A stretch of 64,000 nt of DNA from positions 25,083 through 89,082 of the forward strand of contig JAQWSL010000100.1 in the NCBI GenBank assembly GCA_029243225.1, in the 5' to 3' direction. Both the position numbers and the translations under genes were made by a program. The notes under the pieces were generated by a model that ran no database searches, had not been told where the DNA came from, and saw nothing but the letters and a program-made list of their open reading frames with translations. Within the stretch, counting starts at the first letter, position 1; every line of letters starts with the position of its first letter. Source of the DNA: Flavobacteriales bacterium. Its GTDB lineage: Bacteria > Bacteroidota > Bacteroidia > Flavobacteriales_D > Parvicellaceae. This document shows, in pieces, positions 35,166 to 44,887 of this stretch.

Positions 35166-36896
35166 TTATTCAATTTTAATTAACTTTCTTTTATAAAAAA
35201 CAAATCCACCCTTTTGAAATAAAAATTCAATGTTTTTATTTCTATCTAACAAATGATTTCGATCTGTTCTTGAAACAAAATAAACGTCTCTATCAATAGC
35301 TCCACTTTTCAACCAAGTCAAAACTTTGGATTGAACTTCTTTTCTAGCAACTTGATTAAAAACTGAATGGTTTACCATCGCTTCTTTTTTAAACTGTATT
35401 CTTTTTAAATAAAGTGAATCTTCAACATTTAACGGATTAATTTCGCTATAAAAATAATGCGCATAACTTTTAAACCCAACAGTTGTTATGTAATTATTTT
35501 CGTTTTTGAATGATTCATAAAAATCGATAGCTGGCCCTTGGGTGTACATTTCAATTTTAGGAAGAACATATTTGCCGAAAAATAAAACGGTCAACCCTAA
35601 ACCAAATATTAACATAAATAAACTTGTTATTATGTGTTTTCTGTTTAAGAAATAAACAAATAAAACAATTGCCAAAAAATAAAAAATACCAAAAACATAT
35701 TCGTATCCAAGCCAATGAACATCAACAGATAATGCAGCTTTAATAAAATTATCTTCAATAACTTGTTTAATAAAGTCTAAATGAAACAGTGCTAAATAAG
35801 GAATTATAAAGAAAATAAATGAAATAATTAAACCAAAAAATATCAACACTAAATTCATCCAGAAATTTGAAGAAAACCTATTGGTGTAACTATTAAGCTC
35901 TAATGCTGCTAAAAAACTAAGCGGCAAATAAGTCATTGATGAATAATGGACAATTTTAGTTGATACAATCGTAAATAAAATTAAAACAACCCAAAAAAGT
36001 ATTTTCATCCATAGTTCAAAATTAGCAGCGTTAGATTCACTAGATTTGAAAAATCTTGGGATTGCAATAAAAGACATTGGAAAACAGCCAATTAAAACAA
36101 CTACAAAATGATAATAAATAGGTTGCTCATGCCCAGCAACAGGTTGAGAAAAAAGTTCTATTTGATAATTGATAAATTCGATTAAAAACCATGGTCCATT
36201 TTGAATAGTTTCATAACCAAACCAAAAAAATGATACAAATGAAAAACTTACAATAAAACTCAAAATTTCATTGAACTTAAACATCTTTTTTGTTCTATTT
36301 ATTAACCTATAAACAACAACTGTTAGAAGAAGAAGGAGTAATCCAACAGGACCTTTTGTAATTACCGCCAAGCCTATAAAAAAACCTGAAAAAAAAGAAT
36401 ATTTAAATCTTTTCTTAAAATCCTGTGAATCGAACCAAAAAATCACAAAGTATATTCCTAAGAAAATAAAGAGATTAAAAACAGGATCAATAATACCAGA
36501 TTTATAATATAAATGAGGGAGTAAAGATCCAAGATAAATTAAAGACCAAATCCAACCAAAACGACTGCCCTTCATTGAATCACCAATCTTAAAAATAATT
36601 AGCAAAGATAAAACGCCTGTAAATGCATTGGGGAGTCTTGCAGAAAATTCACTAACACCAAAGAGTTTCATTGATAAAGATTGTAACCAAAAAAACAAAG
36701 GGGGTTTCTCTTGAAATGGTTCAAAATTAATTTGAACCTGAAAAAAGTTTTCTGAAACCAACATCTCTCTTGAAGATTCGGCAAAATTTATTTCATCCCA
36801 ATCAAAAAGATGAACATCTCCATTAAAAGTCATGAAAAAAAATATACCTAGAAGACTAAGAACTGTATAGGGAAGTATAATTTTGACGGCTTTCAT
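35166..36896 (-). CDS. ArnT-like GT-C glycosyltransferase (GT83)
   Basis: 576 residues from ATG 36896 (a TTG one codon earlier is also open). The family pattern is clear: FDWDEINFAESSREMLVSENF (acidic DE loop), FQEKPPLFFWLQSLSMKLFG and SARLPNAF, with about ten membrane segments and a soluble C-terminal domain of about 130 residues. It would transfer a sugar from a polyprenyl phosphate onto lipid A or another acceptor on the periplasmic side. The two genes before it are a polyprenyl-phosphate sugar synthase and a PAP2 phosphatase, a coherent lipid modification cluster. Confidence 0.88.
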   Translation of the reverse strand: MKAVKIILPYTVLSLLGIFFFMTFNGDVHLFDWDEINFAESSREMLVSENFFQVQINFEPFQEKPPLFFWLQSLSMKLFGVSEFSARLPNAFTGVLSLLIIFKIGDSMKGSRFGWIWSLIYLGSLLPHLYYKSGIIDPVFNLFIFLGIYFVIFWFDSQDFKKRFKYSFFSGFFIGLAVITKGPVGLLLLLLTVVVYRLINRTKKMFKFNEILSFIVSFSFVSFFWFGYETIQNGPWFLIEFINYQIELFSQPVAGHEQPIYYHFVVVLIGCFPMSFIAIPRFFKSSESNAANFELWMKILFWVVLILFTIVSTKIVHYSSMTYLPLSFLAALELNSYTNRFSSNFWMNLVLIFFGLIISFIFFIIPYLALFHLDFIKQVIEDNFIKAALSVDVHWLGYEYVFGIFYFLAIVLFVYFLNRKHIITSLFMLIFGLGLTVLFFGKYVLPKIEMYTQGPAIDFYESFKNENNYITTVGFKSYAHYFYSEINPLNVEDSLYLKRIQFKKEAMVNHSVFNQVARKEVQSKVLTWLKSGAIDRDVYFVSRTDRNHLLDRNKNIEFLFQKGGFVFYKRKLIKIE

Positions 36897-37573
36897 CAAT
36901 TAATGACTTTTTTAAACATTGAGGTATTAGCCCAAGAAGGCCATTTTATGGTTTCCAGTGCTGAGAAAACGAATAAAGTTCCTAAACATCCAATTAAAGA
37001 GCCAACAAGAATATCTTCTAAAAAATGTTGAGACAAATATACTCTCGAAAAAGCTGCAAAAGATGCCAGAATAAGAAAACCAATACCCCAATACTTTTTC
37101 TTGACAATTAAAGCCAATAAACAAAAAACACTAAAAGCAGAGGTTGAATGTCCACTAGGAAATGAATTATTTCCTAGCAATTCAACACCATCAATCAAAC
37201 GCCATAATTCTGCACGAAATTCTCTGTAATATTCCAAAGATGGTCGAAGAGATTCTGAAAAAAAGACTCTCTTTAGTATCTGAGTAATAGTGGCCGTAAA
37301 AATAAAAGAAATTACACCATAAAAACCATATTTAATTTTAGAACTAAACAGAAAAAGTAGTAGAATAATAAAAAGAGCAAACAAACCATCTCCTAAATAA
37401 GTAATTGATTTAAAAAAAATATCTAAGAGCTCATTTCCACGTTGATTTATCCAAAAACTGGATTCTTTTTTTTCAAAAAGAAACAAGACACAACAAATTG
37501 AAATAAAAAAAAGTGAATACCCTATAAAAAAATAGGATTGCTTAGAAAAATTAACTTTTAATTTAGCTAACAT
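36896..37573 (-). CDS. PAP2-family membrane phosphatase
   Basis: 225 residues, about six membrane segments. All three acid-phosphatase motifs are present: KRVFFSESLRP (101-111), PSGH (139-142) and SRVYLSQHFLED (176-187). Likely substrates are polyprenyl pyrophosphate or lipid A phosphate. It sits between a GT2 polyprenol-sugar synthase (7 bases) and an ArnT-like transferase (1-base overlap), which favours recycling of the lipid carrier or removal of a lipid A phosphate before sugar addition. Confidence 0.9.
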   Translation of the reverse strand: MLAKLKVNFSKQSYFFIGYSLFFISICCVLFLFEKKESSFWINQRGNELLDIFFKSITYLGDGLFALFIILLLFLFSSKIKYGFYGVISFIFTATITQILKRVFFSESLRPSLEYYREFRAELWRLIDGVELLGNNSFPSGHSTSAFSVFCLLALIVKKKYWGIGFLILASFAAFSRVYLSQHFLEDILVGSLIGCLGTLFVFSALETIKWPSWANTSMFKKVIN

Positions 37574-37580
37574 AATTCAA

Positions 37581-38327
37581 TTACTTTTTCAATAAAAGTG
37601 ACCACTTATACAGTCCGATTCTTGTAAGAAAATGCTTCAAAGAAGTTGCCAAAACACCAAATCCATAAGTAATACTTCTAGACAAATTAATTGATGAAGC
37701 TTCATCAAAATATTTTGTTGGACAAGTAATTTCAGCTATTTCAAATTTATTGTATACAATTTGTGATAACATTTGATTATCAAAAACAAAATCATCTGAA
37801 TTTTCATTAAAGGAAATTGAATTTAAAACATCCTTTGAAAACGCTCTATAACCAGTATGGTATTCAGATAGTTTCTGTCCAATCATTATGTTTTGAAAAA
37901 GAGTTAAAATACGATTAGCTATGTACTTATATATAGGCATCCCACCTTTTAAAGCTCCATTTCCTAAAATTCTAGAACCTAACACTACCGGGTATACATT
38001 GTTAGCTATTAAATAGCTCATGCTTTCAATTAGTTTAGGGGTATATTGGTAATCTGGATGGAGCATAATCACTATGTCTGCTCCAATTTCAAGAGCCTTA
38101 TTATAACACGTTTTCTGATTACCACCGTAACCTTTATTTTCCTGATGACGGATTACATGATTGATTCCTAAAGATGTTGCCAAAGAAGTTGTTTTGTCTG
38201 TTCCATGATCATCCACTAAAATAACTTCATCAACAATATCAAACGGAATTTCATTGTAGGTGATTTCTAGTGTTTCTTCAGCATTATATGCTGGCATTAC
38301 TACTACAACTTTTTGACCCTTGATCAT
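37581..38327 (-). CDS. GT2 glycosyltransferase, polyprenyl-phosphate sugar synthase type
   Basis: 248 residues, soluble DPM1/DPG-like GT2. Motifs: VVVMPAYNAEETL, VILVDDHGTDKT (Asp39-Asp40, nucleotide-sugar and metal binding), MLHPDYQYTP (88-97) and SEYHTGYRAFSKDVL. It would attach a hexose from a nucleotide sugar to undecaprenyl phosphate, feeding the ArnT-like transferase two genes down. First gene of the three-gene unit, with a -7 box 15 bases before the ATG. Confidence 0.88.
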   Translation of the reverse strand: MIKGQKVVVVMPAYNAEETLEITYNEIPFDIVDEVILVDDHGTDKTTSLATSLGINHVIRHQENKGYGGNQKTCYNKALEIGADIVIMLHPDYQYTPKLIESMSYLIANNVYPVVLGSRILGNGALKGGMPIYKYIANRILTLFQNIMIGQKLSEYHTGYRAFSKDVLNSISFNENSDDFVFDNQMLSQIVYNKFEIAEITCPTKYFDEASSINLSRSITYGFGVLATSLKHFLTRIGLYKWSLLLKK

Positions 38328-38341
38328 GAAACTTTTTTATG

Positions 38342-38349
38342 CAAAATTA
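38342..38349 (-). promoter_or_regulatory. -7 box (TAATTTTG on minus strand) for the GT2-PAP2-ArnT unit
   Basis: Plus-strand CAAAATTA, TAnnTTTG on the minus strand, 14 bases upstream of the GT2 start. Confidence 0.4.
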
Positions 38350-38443
38350 GAATTATATCTCATTATTTAATGCTTTCATCTATTAATCAAAATTTGGTTT
38401 AAAAAATAAATTACATTTAGCCCTTTAAATTTAGAATTGAACA

Positions 38444-40090
38444 ATGAGTTTATCAGATTATAAAAAAACTTTCAAAGGAGACTTAACAGGAGGATTAACC
38501 GCTGCAATTATTGCATTACCCATGGGACTAGCATTTGGCCTACAAAGCGGTTTAGGTGCAGAAGCAGGAATGTATACAGCTATTATTCTAGCTATTATAG
38601 CTTCATTAGTTGCAGGAACAAAAACATTAATTAGTGATCCAACTGGCCCTATGACTATAGTTGCAGCTACTGTTGTATATTCTTCAATAAGCTTACCCAA
38701 CAATAATTCATTAGAAGACGCACTACCTATTATAATTGCAACGTTTGCACTTGCAGGTATCTTTCAAATTTTATTTGGGTTAATTAATATTTCTAAATAT
38801 GTAAAATACATTTCCTACCCTGTTCTTTCTGGATTTATGGGGGGAATAGGCATTATTATTATTTTATTTCAATGGCATAATTTCTTTGGAGAAAAAACAC
38901 CAAAAGGAATTATCAACATTATCAGTCATCTTCCTGAACCTGTAATGCACCATCATTGGAGTTCAATTATTTTAGGTGGAAGTACTTTAATTTTAATCTA
39001 TCTTATCCCTTACATTTCTAAAAAACTACCTGCAGGACTAATTGCTCTAATTATTGTAACTATTATTTCTGTATTTATGGATCATACATCTTTTCTTGTT
39101 ATAGGGAGAATACCGTCTGAATTACCAAGTCTAAAAATTGATTTGTTATCTGAACTTAGATTTGAAGACATATCAATGATAACAATAAGTGCTTTAACCC
39201 TAGCTGGATTAGGAACAATAGATACTCTATTAACGTCTGTAGTTGCTGATAACATTACAAAAACTAAACACAATGGAAACAGGGAATTAATAGGTCAAGG
39301 TTTAGGAAACTTCGTCACTGCACTTTTTGGTGGACTTCCTGGAGCCGGTTCAACTACAGGAACCGTTGCAAATATAAATTCAAATGGGAAATCAAATATG
39401 AGTGGTATTTTCAAAGGGGTGTTCCTAATTATTATTCTTTTAGGGTTTTCCAATTACGTGAAAATAATTCCTATTCCTGTTTTATCTGCATTGCTAATTA
39501 GTGTAGGTATTGGTATTATTGACTTTAGGGGGATTAAAAGACTTATTAAGTTAAGAAACAGCGATACTTTTGTTCTTCTATTGGTTATTATTATTACCAT
39601 TTTCGCTGATTTGCTCATTGCCGTTGGAGTAGGAATGGTCTTCTCTTCATTCTTTTTTATGCAAAAGATGGGCGACATTGTAGACAAAAGAAGTAAAAAG
39701 GGTGCATTAAAAGATTTAGAAAGAAAATTAAATATTCCAGAAGAAATTCAGAATAAAATATTTGACTTTGAATTAGACGGACCCCTATTTTATGGTTTTG
39801 CCGATCAATTTAAATCACAAGCTGAATCGATTAATAACATTGATGCAGTTATTATAAACATGTCAAATGTTCCATACATAGATGCCTCTGGAATATACGT
39901 TCTAGAAGAGGTAATAGCAGATTTCAAATTAAAGTCAATTGAAGTTGTTGTTGTAGGAATTAATGACCACATTCTTACCCAATTTGAAGATCTTGAAGTT
40001 ATACCTAAAGTTCTTCCAGAAGAAAACGCCTATAACTCGGTAAGGGCTGGCGTTAAATATTTAAAATATAAGTTTGAGAACAAACTTTAA
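38444..40090 (+). CDS. SulP-family anion transporter with STAS domain
   Basis: 548 residues. About eleven to twelve membrane segments with the family start DLTGGLTAAIIALPMGLAFGLQSG trimmed here to GGLTAAIIALPMGLAFG (16-32), and GGLPGAGSTTGTVANINS in the core. A cytosolic STAS domain covers about 435-540 (INMSNVPYIDASGIYVLEEV). Members move sulfate, bicarbonate or organic anions; the substrate cannot be told. Monocistronic on the plus strand, and pyrD follows with its own promoter box. Confidence 0.92.
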   Translation: MSLSDYKKTFKGDLTGGLTAAIIALPMGLAFGLQSGLGAEAGMYTAIILAIIASLVAGTKTLISDPTGPMTIVAATVVYSSISLPNNNSLEDALPIIIATFALAGIFQILFGLINISKYVKYISYPVLSGFMGGIGIIIILFQWHNFFGEKTPKGIINIISHLPEPVMHHHWSSIILGGSTLILIYLIPYISKKLPAGLIALIIVTIISVFMDHTSFLVIGRIPSELPSLKIDLLSELRFEDISMITISALTLAGLGTIDTLLTSVVADNITKTKHNGNRELIGQGLGNFVTALFGGLPGAGSTTGTVANINSNGKSNMSGIFKGVFLIIILLGFSNYVKIIPIPVLSALLISVGIGIIDFRGIKRLIKLRNSDTFVLLLVIIITIFADLLIAVGVGMVFSSFFFMQKMGDIVDKRSKKGALKDLERKLNIPEEIQNKIFDFELDGPLFYGFADQFKSQAESINNIDAVIINMSNVPYIDASGIYVLEEVIADFKLKSIEVVVVGINDHILTQFEDLEVIPKVLPEENAYNSVRAGVKYLKYKFENKL

Positions 40091-40125
40091 TTAAAGAAAT
40101 TACTAGTCTCTAAAAAACATCTTTT

Positions 40126-40133
40126 TATCTTTG
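40126..40133 (+). promoter_or_regulatory. -7 box (TATCTTTG) upstream of pyrD
   Basis: TAnnTTTG match ending 16 bases before the pyrD ATG in the 59-base gap after the SulP gene. Confidence 0.45.
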
Positions 40134-40149
40134 CACTGAATTTAAGAAG

Positions 40150-41184
40150 ATGTACAAAACAATAGTCAGACCTTTACTTTTTTGCTTTGATCCAGAAAGA
40201 GTGCATCACCTCACTTTTTTCTTAATTAGAATCATTAATAAAATTCCTGGATTTAGTTCACTAATTAGAAATTTATATGTGATTGAAAATAAAAAGTTAG
40301 AGCAGACAATTTTAGGTATAAAGTTTCCAAATCCAATAGGTTTAGCAGCAGGATTTGATAAAAATGCAAAGCTTTTTAATCAGCTAAGTAATTTTGGATT
40401 CGGGTTTATTGAAATTGGGACAATCACTCCAAACCCTCAACTTGGAAATCCTAAAAAAAGAATTTTTAGACTTCCCAAAGACAAAGGAATTATTAACCGA
40501 ATGGGAATCAACAATGAAGGAGTTTCAGCCACCATTAAAAGACTAAAAAAAAACAATCGCACAATTATTGGTGGAAATATTGGTAAAAACACTACCACAC
40601 CAAACAACGAAGCTCTTGCTGATTATGTTCGGAACTTCAAAGAATTACATCCTTATGTAGATTACTTTGTTATTAATGTTTCCTGCCCTAATGTAACAGC
40701 ATTTACTCAATTGCAAGACAAAGACTTTTTAATTAAACTTTCTTATGCTCTCGCTGAAATCAACAATGACACTGGAAAAAGAAAACCTATTCTCTTAAAA
40801 ATCTCCCCGGATCTAAACTCAGCTCAATTAGATGAAATTGTTGAAATAATAAGCTCAACAGATCTTGATGGTGTTGTCGCAACAAATACAACAACTTCTA
40901 GAGAAAACTTAACAACTAGCAAAGAAAAAGTAAATGCAATTGGAAATGGTGGGCTAAGTGGAAAACCATTATCAAAATCATCTACTAATATAATTAAGTA
41001 TCTTTCTGAGAAATCTAATAAATCTTTTCCAATAATTGGAGTTGGAGGAATTCATTCTGTTGAAGATGCAATGGAAAAAATTAATGCTGGAGCTGATTTA
41101 ATTCAGATATATACAGGATTTATTTATGAAGGCCCTAAACTAGTGAAGAATATCAATAAAGCAATATTGAAAAAAACGGCTTAG
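40150..41184 (+). CDS. pyrD: Dihydroorotate dehydrogenase (quinone), class 2
   Basis: 344 residues. It oxidises dihydroorotate to orotate with the quinone pool, step four of pyrimidine synthesis. Motifs: N-terminal amphipathic membrane-association helices (1-40), [12 protein letters not shown] (FMN), [29 protein letters not shown] and [10 protein letters not shown], with the class 2 catalytic Ser in that last motif. The C-terminus has [20 protein letters not shown]. No anomalies. Convergent with the symporter gene, with a 28-base gap lacking a clear hairpin. Confidence 0.96.
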   Translation: MYKTIVRPLLFCFDPERVHHLTFFLIRIINKIPGFSSLIRNLYVIENKKLEQTILGIKFPNPIGLAAGFDKNAKLFNQLSNFGFGFIEIGTITPNPQLGNPKKRIFRLPKDKGIINRMGINNEGVSATIKRLKKNNRTIIGGNIGKNTTTPNNEALADYVRNFKELHPYVDYFVINVSCPNVTAFTQLQDKDFLIKLSYALAEINNDTGKRKPILLKISPDLNSAQLDEIVEIISSTDLDGVVATNTTTSRENLTTSKEKVNAIGNGGLSGKPLSKSSTNIIKYLSEKSNKSFPIIGVGGIHSVEDAMEKINAGADLIQIYTGFIYEGPKLVKNINKAILKKTA

Positions 41185-41212
41185 TTTTTTCAGAGTTCTT
41201 AACTATTTAATT

Positions 41213-42715
41213 TCAATCAACTGCTTTTCTTTTAGTGCTTATTGCAAAAAGAAGAATGAAGGCTAAAATTGCGTTCCAAATAATAAGATCCGCTCCAAAA
41301 ATATAATCTCCAAAAATGCCAGGTTGTCCTTCTACTGCCAATTCCCCACCTTTTGAAAACATCCATACGAAGGACATTACAGTAGCCGACAATAAACATA
41401 CAGGCAACACTAATTTATCTCTTAAAAATCTTTTAGTCATTATTCCAAAGAAGAATAATGCAATTAATGGCCCATAAGTAAACCCTGCTAATTTAATCAA
41501 CAACCAAATAGCATCAGTCTTAGTAGTATAATGAAGCAATACTACAACTAACATCAAAACTAAGGACATAACAATGTGTACCCATTTTCTAGTATTAACC
41601 TGCTCCTTCTCTTGTTTTTTTTCGATTGCTAAAAAATCGATTGAAAATGATGTTGTCAAAGATGTTAAAGCAGAATCTGCACTGCTATAAGCAGCTGCAA
41701 TTAATCCAAGTAAAAACAATATTCCAACAAATGTTCCAGTAGCAGGATTCATTGCTATTTGAGAAAACAGAAGATCTGTTCTTCCTTCAATAAGCACTTG
41801 ATTCCCTATTCCTGTTTCTGCATTATACATGAACATTAAGGCTCCAAGAGCTAAAAAAACCAAATTAACAAAGACCAATACAAATGCCATAGAAAGCATG
41901 TTTTTTTGACTTTCCTTTGCATTTTTACAGCTCAAATTTTTCTGCATCATATCTTGATCAAGTCCTGTCATTCCAATTGTTATAAAGATTCCTCCAATGA
42001 AACTTTTCCAAAAGTAACCAGCACTTAAAAAATCTTCGAAATGTAACATATTAGACATATCAGTATTTCTAATTGATCTTACAATCCCTCCTTTTTCATC
42101 TAGATTAAGTTGATCTCCAATTATCCAAACTGTAATTCCTACTGCTAGCAGCATAAAAGCTGTTTGAAGAGTATCTGTCCATATTATTGTCTTAATTCCA
42201 CCTTTATTGGTATATACCCATATCAACGAAATAGATATAAGCACAGTAATTTCAAAGGGGACTCCCCAATCTTTTAGTAAAATAATCTGTAAAACTTCCG
42301 CAACTAATAACAATCGAATAGAAGCTCCTATTATCCTAGACACTAAGAAAAGTCCTGCTCCTGTTTTGTAACTCCAATACCCAAATCTAGATTTTAGATA
42401 TTCATAAATAGAAGTCAGATTCATCTTATAATAAATCGGCAACAAAACATATGCAACTATAAAATAACCAATAAGATATCCAAAAACGACTTGCATATAT
42501 CCAAAACCTCCCTTTGCAACGCCACCAGGAACAGAAATAAAAGTTACTCCTGAAAGAGATGCTCCTATCATTCCAAATGCCACCAAATACCAAGGTGATT
42601 TTCTATTCCCTAGAAAAAAAGTTTCATTTTCTCCTTTACCAGCTGTCTTTTTAGCAATTATAATTAATACAATAAAATAAATTACAATAACAGAAATGAT
42701 TATAGTTGCATTCAT
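41213..42715 (-). CDS. Sodium:solute symporter (SSS family)
   Basis: 500 residues with about thirteen membrane segments, the SSF fold. The family features FGMIGASLSGVTFISVPG (near 50) and AAYSSADSALTSLTTSFSID (near 340, sodium site region) are present. It imports a small organic solute with sodium; the ligand cannot be predicted. Single gene, divergent from the PLP decarboxylase. The 81-base gap contains no exact -7 box on either strand. Confidence 0.92.
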   Translation of the reverse strand: MNATIIISVIVIYFIVLIIIAKKTAGKGENETFFLGNRKSPWYLVAFGMIGASLSGVTFISVPGGVAKGGFGYMQVVFGYLIGYFIVAYVLLPIYYKMNLTSIYEYLKSRFGYWSYKTGAGLFLVSRIIGASIRLLLVAEVLQIILLKDWGVPFEITVLISISLIWVYTNKGGIKTIIWTDTLQTAFMLLAVGITVWIIGDQLNLDEKGGIVRSIRNTDMSNMLHFEDFLSAGYFWKSFIGGIFITIGMTGLDQDMMQKNLSCKNAKESQKNMLSMAFVLVFVNLVFLALGALMFMYNAETGIGNQVLIEGRTDLLFSQIAMNPATGTFVGILFLLGLIAAAYSSADSALTSLTTSFSIDFLAIEKKQEKEQVNTRKWVHIVMSLVLMLVVVLLHYTTKTDAIWLLIKLAGFTYGPLIALFFFGIMTKRFLRDKLVLPVCLLSATVMSFVWMFSKGGELAVEGQPGIFGDYIFGADLIIWNAILAFILLFAISTKRKAVD

Positions 42716-42796
42716 AAAACAAAGAAAAGCTTTTACTATGTTTGGTGGACAATAATAATCTTCAGATATTAACTTTTAATTTTTAAAACAGCAAAA

Positions 42797-44251
42797 ATGA
42801 GAAAAGAAATACTTGAATTAGAGAGGTCTGTTTTAAATTTAGACCTTAAGGATAATAGAAGAACTGATTTCAATGAAAAAGTCATTAATTATTTAAATGA
42901 TTTCATTGATAACTTAGGAGATAAAAATGGCTTTGAAAGCGATTTTAGTCCTAGTGAATTAATATTTAACCATTCTTTTAATGACAATGGCTATCCCATT
43001 GAAGAAATTCTAAATTTATTTGAAACAGCAGTAAACAAAAACGGAATCCAACCTGCTTCTGGAGCACACCTTGGATACATTCCTGGTGGTGGAATACCAA
43101 CTGCAGCATATGGAGATTTCATTGCAGCAATGACAAACAAATATTCTGGGATTTACTTTGCCAACCCAGGGGCCATAAACATTGAGAATCATATCCTAAA
43201 CTGGTTTGCTGAATTATTTGGATTGAATTCCGATACATATGGAGGGAATTTAACAACAGGTGGCAGCATAGCAAATCTAATAAGTATAGTTGCTGCAAGA
43301 GACAAGCACAACATTAAAGGAGCTAATTATGAAAAAACAGTTATCTATGGCTCTGCTCAAATGCATCATTGCATTCACAAAGCCATTCGAATAAGTGGAT
43401 TAAGTGAGTGCATATACAGAGAAATTCCGTTAGAAGAAAACTTCCATTTAAACATTAAAGCTTTAGAGAAACAACTTATAGAAGATACTGAAAATGGGTT
43501 AAATCCTTTTCTAATTATTTGTTCGGCTGGCACCACAGATACCGGAGTTGTTGATGATCTAAATACAATTGGTGATTTAGCAAATAAGCACAATTGTTGG
43601 TTTCATGTTGACGCTGCTTATGGTGGATTTTTTCACTTGTTAGAAGAACATAAAGACACATTTAAAGGAATAGAAAAAGCAGATTCTTTAGTAATAGACC
43701 CTCATAAAGGCATGTTTTTACCTTATGGCTCAGGGGCTGTATTGGTAAAAGATAGAGCTGATTTATTAAAAACAAACTACTACTTGGCTAATTACATGAA
43801 AGATGCATATTTGGGACATGAGCATTTATCACCCGCAGATTTATCACCAGAACTTTCTAGAAACTTTAGAGGTCTTAGAATTTGGCTACCGTTACTTTTT
43901 CATGGAACTAAAGTTTTCAAAGATGCTTTAAGAGAAAAATTATTGCTTACGCAGTATATATATAATGAATTTGAGAAACTTAAATTCATTGAAGTTGGTC
44001 CTAAACCTGAACTAACGGTGTTCACTTTCAGGTTTATAAGTGACAATAATGATACATCAAGCTTAAATCAACAAATACTTGAGCGGATGCATAAAGATGG
44101 AAGAATTTTCATATCCTCAACTAAAATTAACAAGCAGGTTTGGCTAAGAGTAGCAATATTATCTTTTAGAACCCATTTAAAAGAAATTGATTTATTAATT
44201 GAAATGGTTGAAAAACATTTTAAAAATCAATTAAAGTCTTCAATTGCTTAG
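42797..44251 (+). CDS. PLP-dependent decarboxylase, group II
   Basis: 484 residues. The fold-type I decarboxylase motifs are visible: SGAHLGYIPGGG, NPGAINIENHILNWF, TTGGSIANLISIVAAR, HVDAAYGGFFHLL and SLVIDPHKGMFLPYG, with the PLP lysine at about Lys304. Relatives act on aromatic L-amino acids, glutamate or diaminobutyrate; here the specificity is unknown. Cytosolic. recR follows after 13 bases with its own -7 box. Confidence 0.9.
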   Translation: MRKEILELERSVLNLDLKDNRRTDFNEKVINYLNDFIDNLGDKNGFESDFSPSELIFNHSFNDNGYPIEEILNLFETAVNKNGIQPASGAHLGYIPGGGIPTAAYGDFIAAMTNKYSGIYFANPGAINIENHILNWFAELFGLNSDTYGGNLTTGGSIANLISIVAARDKHNIKGANYEKTVIYGSAQMHHCIHKAIRISGLSECIYREIPLEENFHLNIKALEKQLIEDTENGLNPFLIICSAGTTDTGVVDDLNTIGDLANKHNCWFHVDAAYGGFFHLLEEHKDTFKGIEKADSLVIDPHKGMFLPYGSGAVLVKDRADLLKTNYYLANYMKDAYLGHEHLSPADLSPELSRNFRGLRIWLPLLFHGTKVFKDALREKLLLTQYIYNEFEKLKFIEVGPKPELTVFTFRFISDNNDTSSLNQQILERMHKDGRIFISSTKINKQVWLRVAILSFRTHLKEIDLLIEMVEKHFKNQLKSSIA

Positions 44252-44252
44252 T

Positions 44253-44260
44253 TAAATTTG
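44253..44260 (+). promoter_or_regulatory. -7 box (TAAATTTG) abutting recR
   Basis: TAnnTTTG match ending only 4 bases before the recR ATG. If used, the transcript would start at or next to the ATG, giving a leaderless mRNA. Confidence 0.4.
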
Positions 44261-44264
44261 CATT

Positions 44265-44882
44265 ATGGAATATAAGTCTAACCTATTAAACCAAGCTGTA
44301 ACTCAAATGTCCTCATTACCAGGAGTTGGAAAAAGAACTGCTCTTAGATTAGTCTTACACCTTCTTAACAAAGATCAACACGAAGTTGAACAGTTCTCAA
44401 ATTCTTTCGTTAAACTTAAAGAAAACATTCAATTCTGTAATACATGTTTCAATGTTTCGGACAAAGAAATTTGCGACATTTGCAGTCATCCTAAAAGAGA
44501 TAACTCCATTATTTGTATTGTGCAAGACATCAGAGATGTAATCGCAATTGAATCTACTGGACAATTTTTTGGGAAATATCATGTTTTAGGTGGTGTTATT
44601 TCTCCAATGGAAGGAATTGGACCAGAAGATTTAAACATCTCAAGTCTCTTAACCCGAATTGAAAAAAACAGTATTAACGAGCTCATTTTTGGATTACCTG
44701 CCACCATGGAAGGTGACACAACTAATTTTTTTATTTATAGAAAGATTTTGGATAAAGAAATAAAAATGAGTTTAATTTCTAGAGGGATTGGCATTGGTAA
44801 TCAACTTGAATACATAGATGAAATTACTTTAGGAAAATCAATTATGAATCGTTCACCTTATGAAATTAATTTTAGCTCATAA
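44265..44882 (+). CDS. recR: Recombination mediator RecR
   Basis: 205 residues, full length. N-terminal helix-hairpin-helix MSSLPGVGKRTALRLVLHLL, a four-cysteine zinc finger (CNTCFNVSDKEICDIC, about 63-78) and a Toprim domain (ICIVQDIRDVIAIE). With RecF/RecO it loads RecA on gapped DNA. The ORF begins right at the family N-terminus, so the ATG at 44265 is right even though it nearly touches the promoter box. Confidence 0.96.
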   Translation: MEYKSNLLNQAVTQMSSLPGVGKRTALRLVLHLLNKDQHEVEQFSNSFVKLKENIQFCNTCFNVSDKEICDICSHPKRDNSIICIVQDIRDVIAIESTGQFFGKYHVLGGVISPMEGIGPEDLNISSLLTRIEKNSINELIFGLPATMEGDTTNFFIYRKILDKEIKMSLISRGIGIGNQLEYIDEITLGKSIMNRSPYEINFSS

Positions 44883-44887
44883 ATAAT

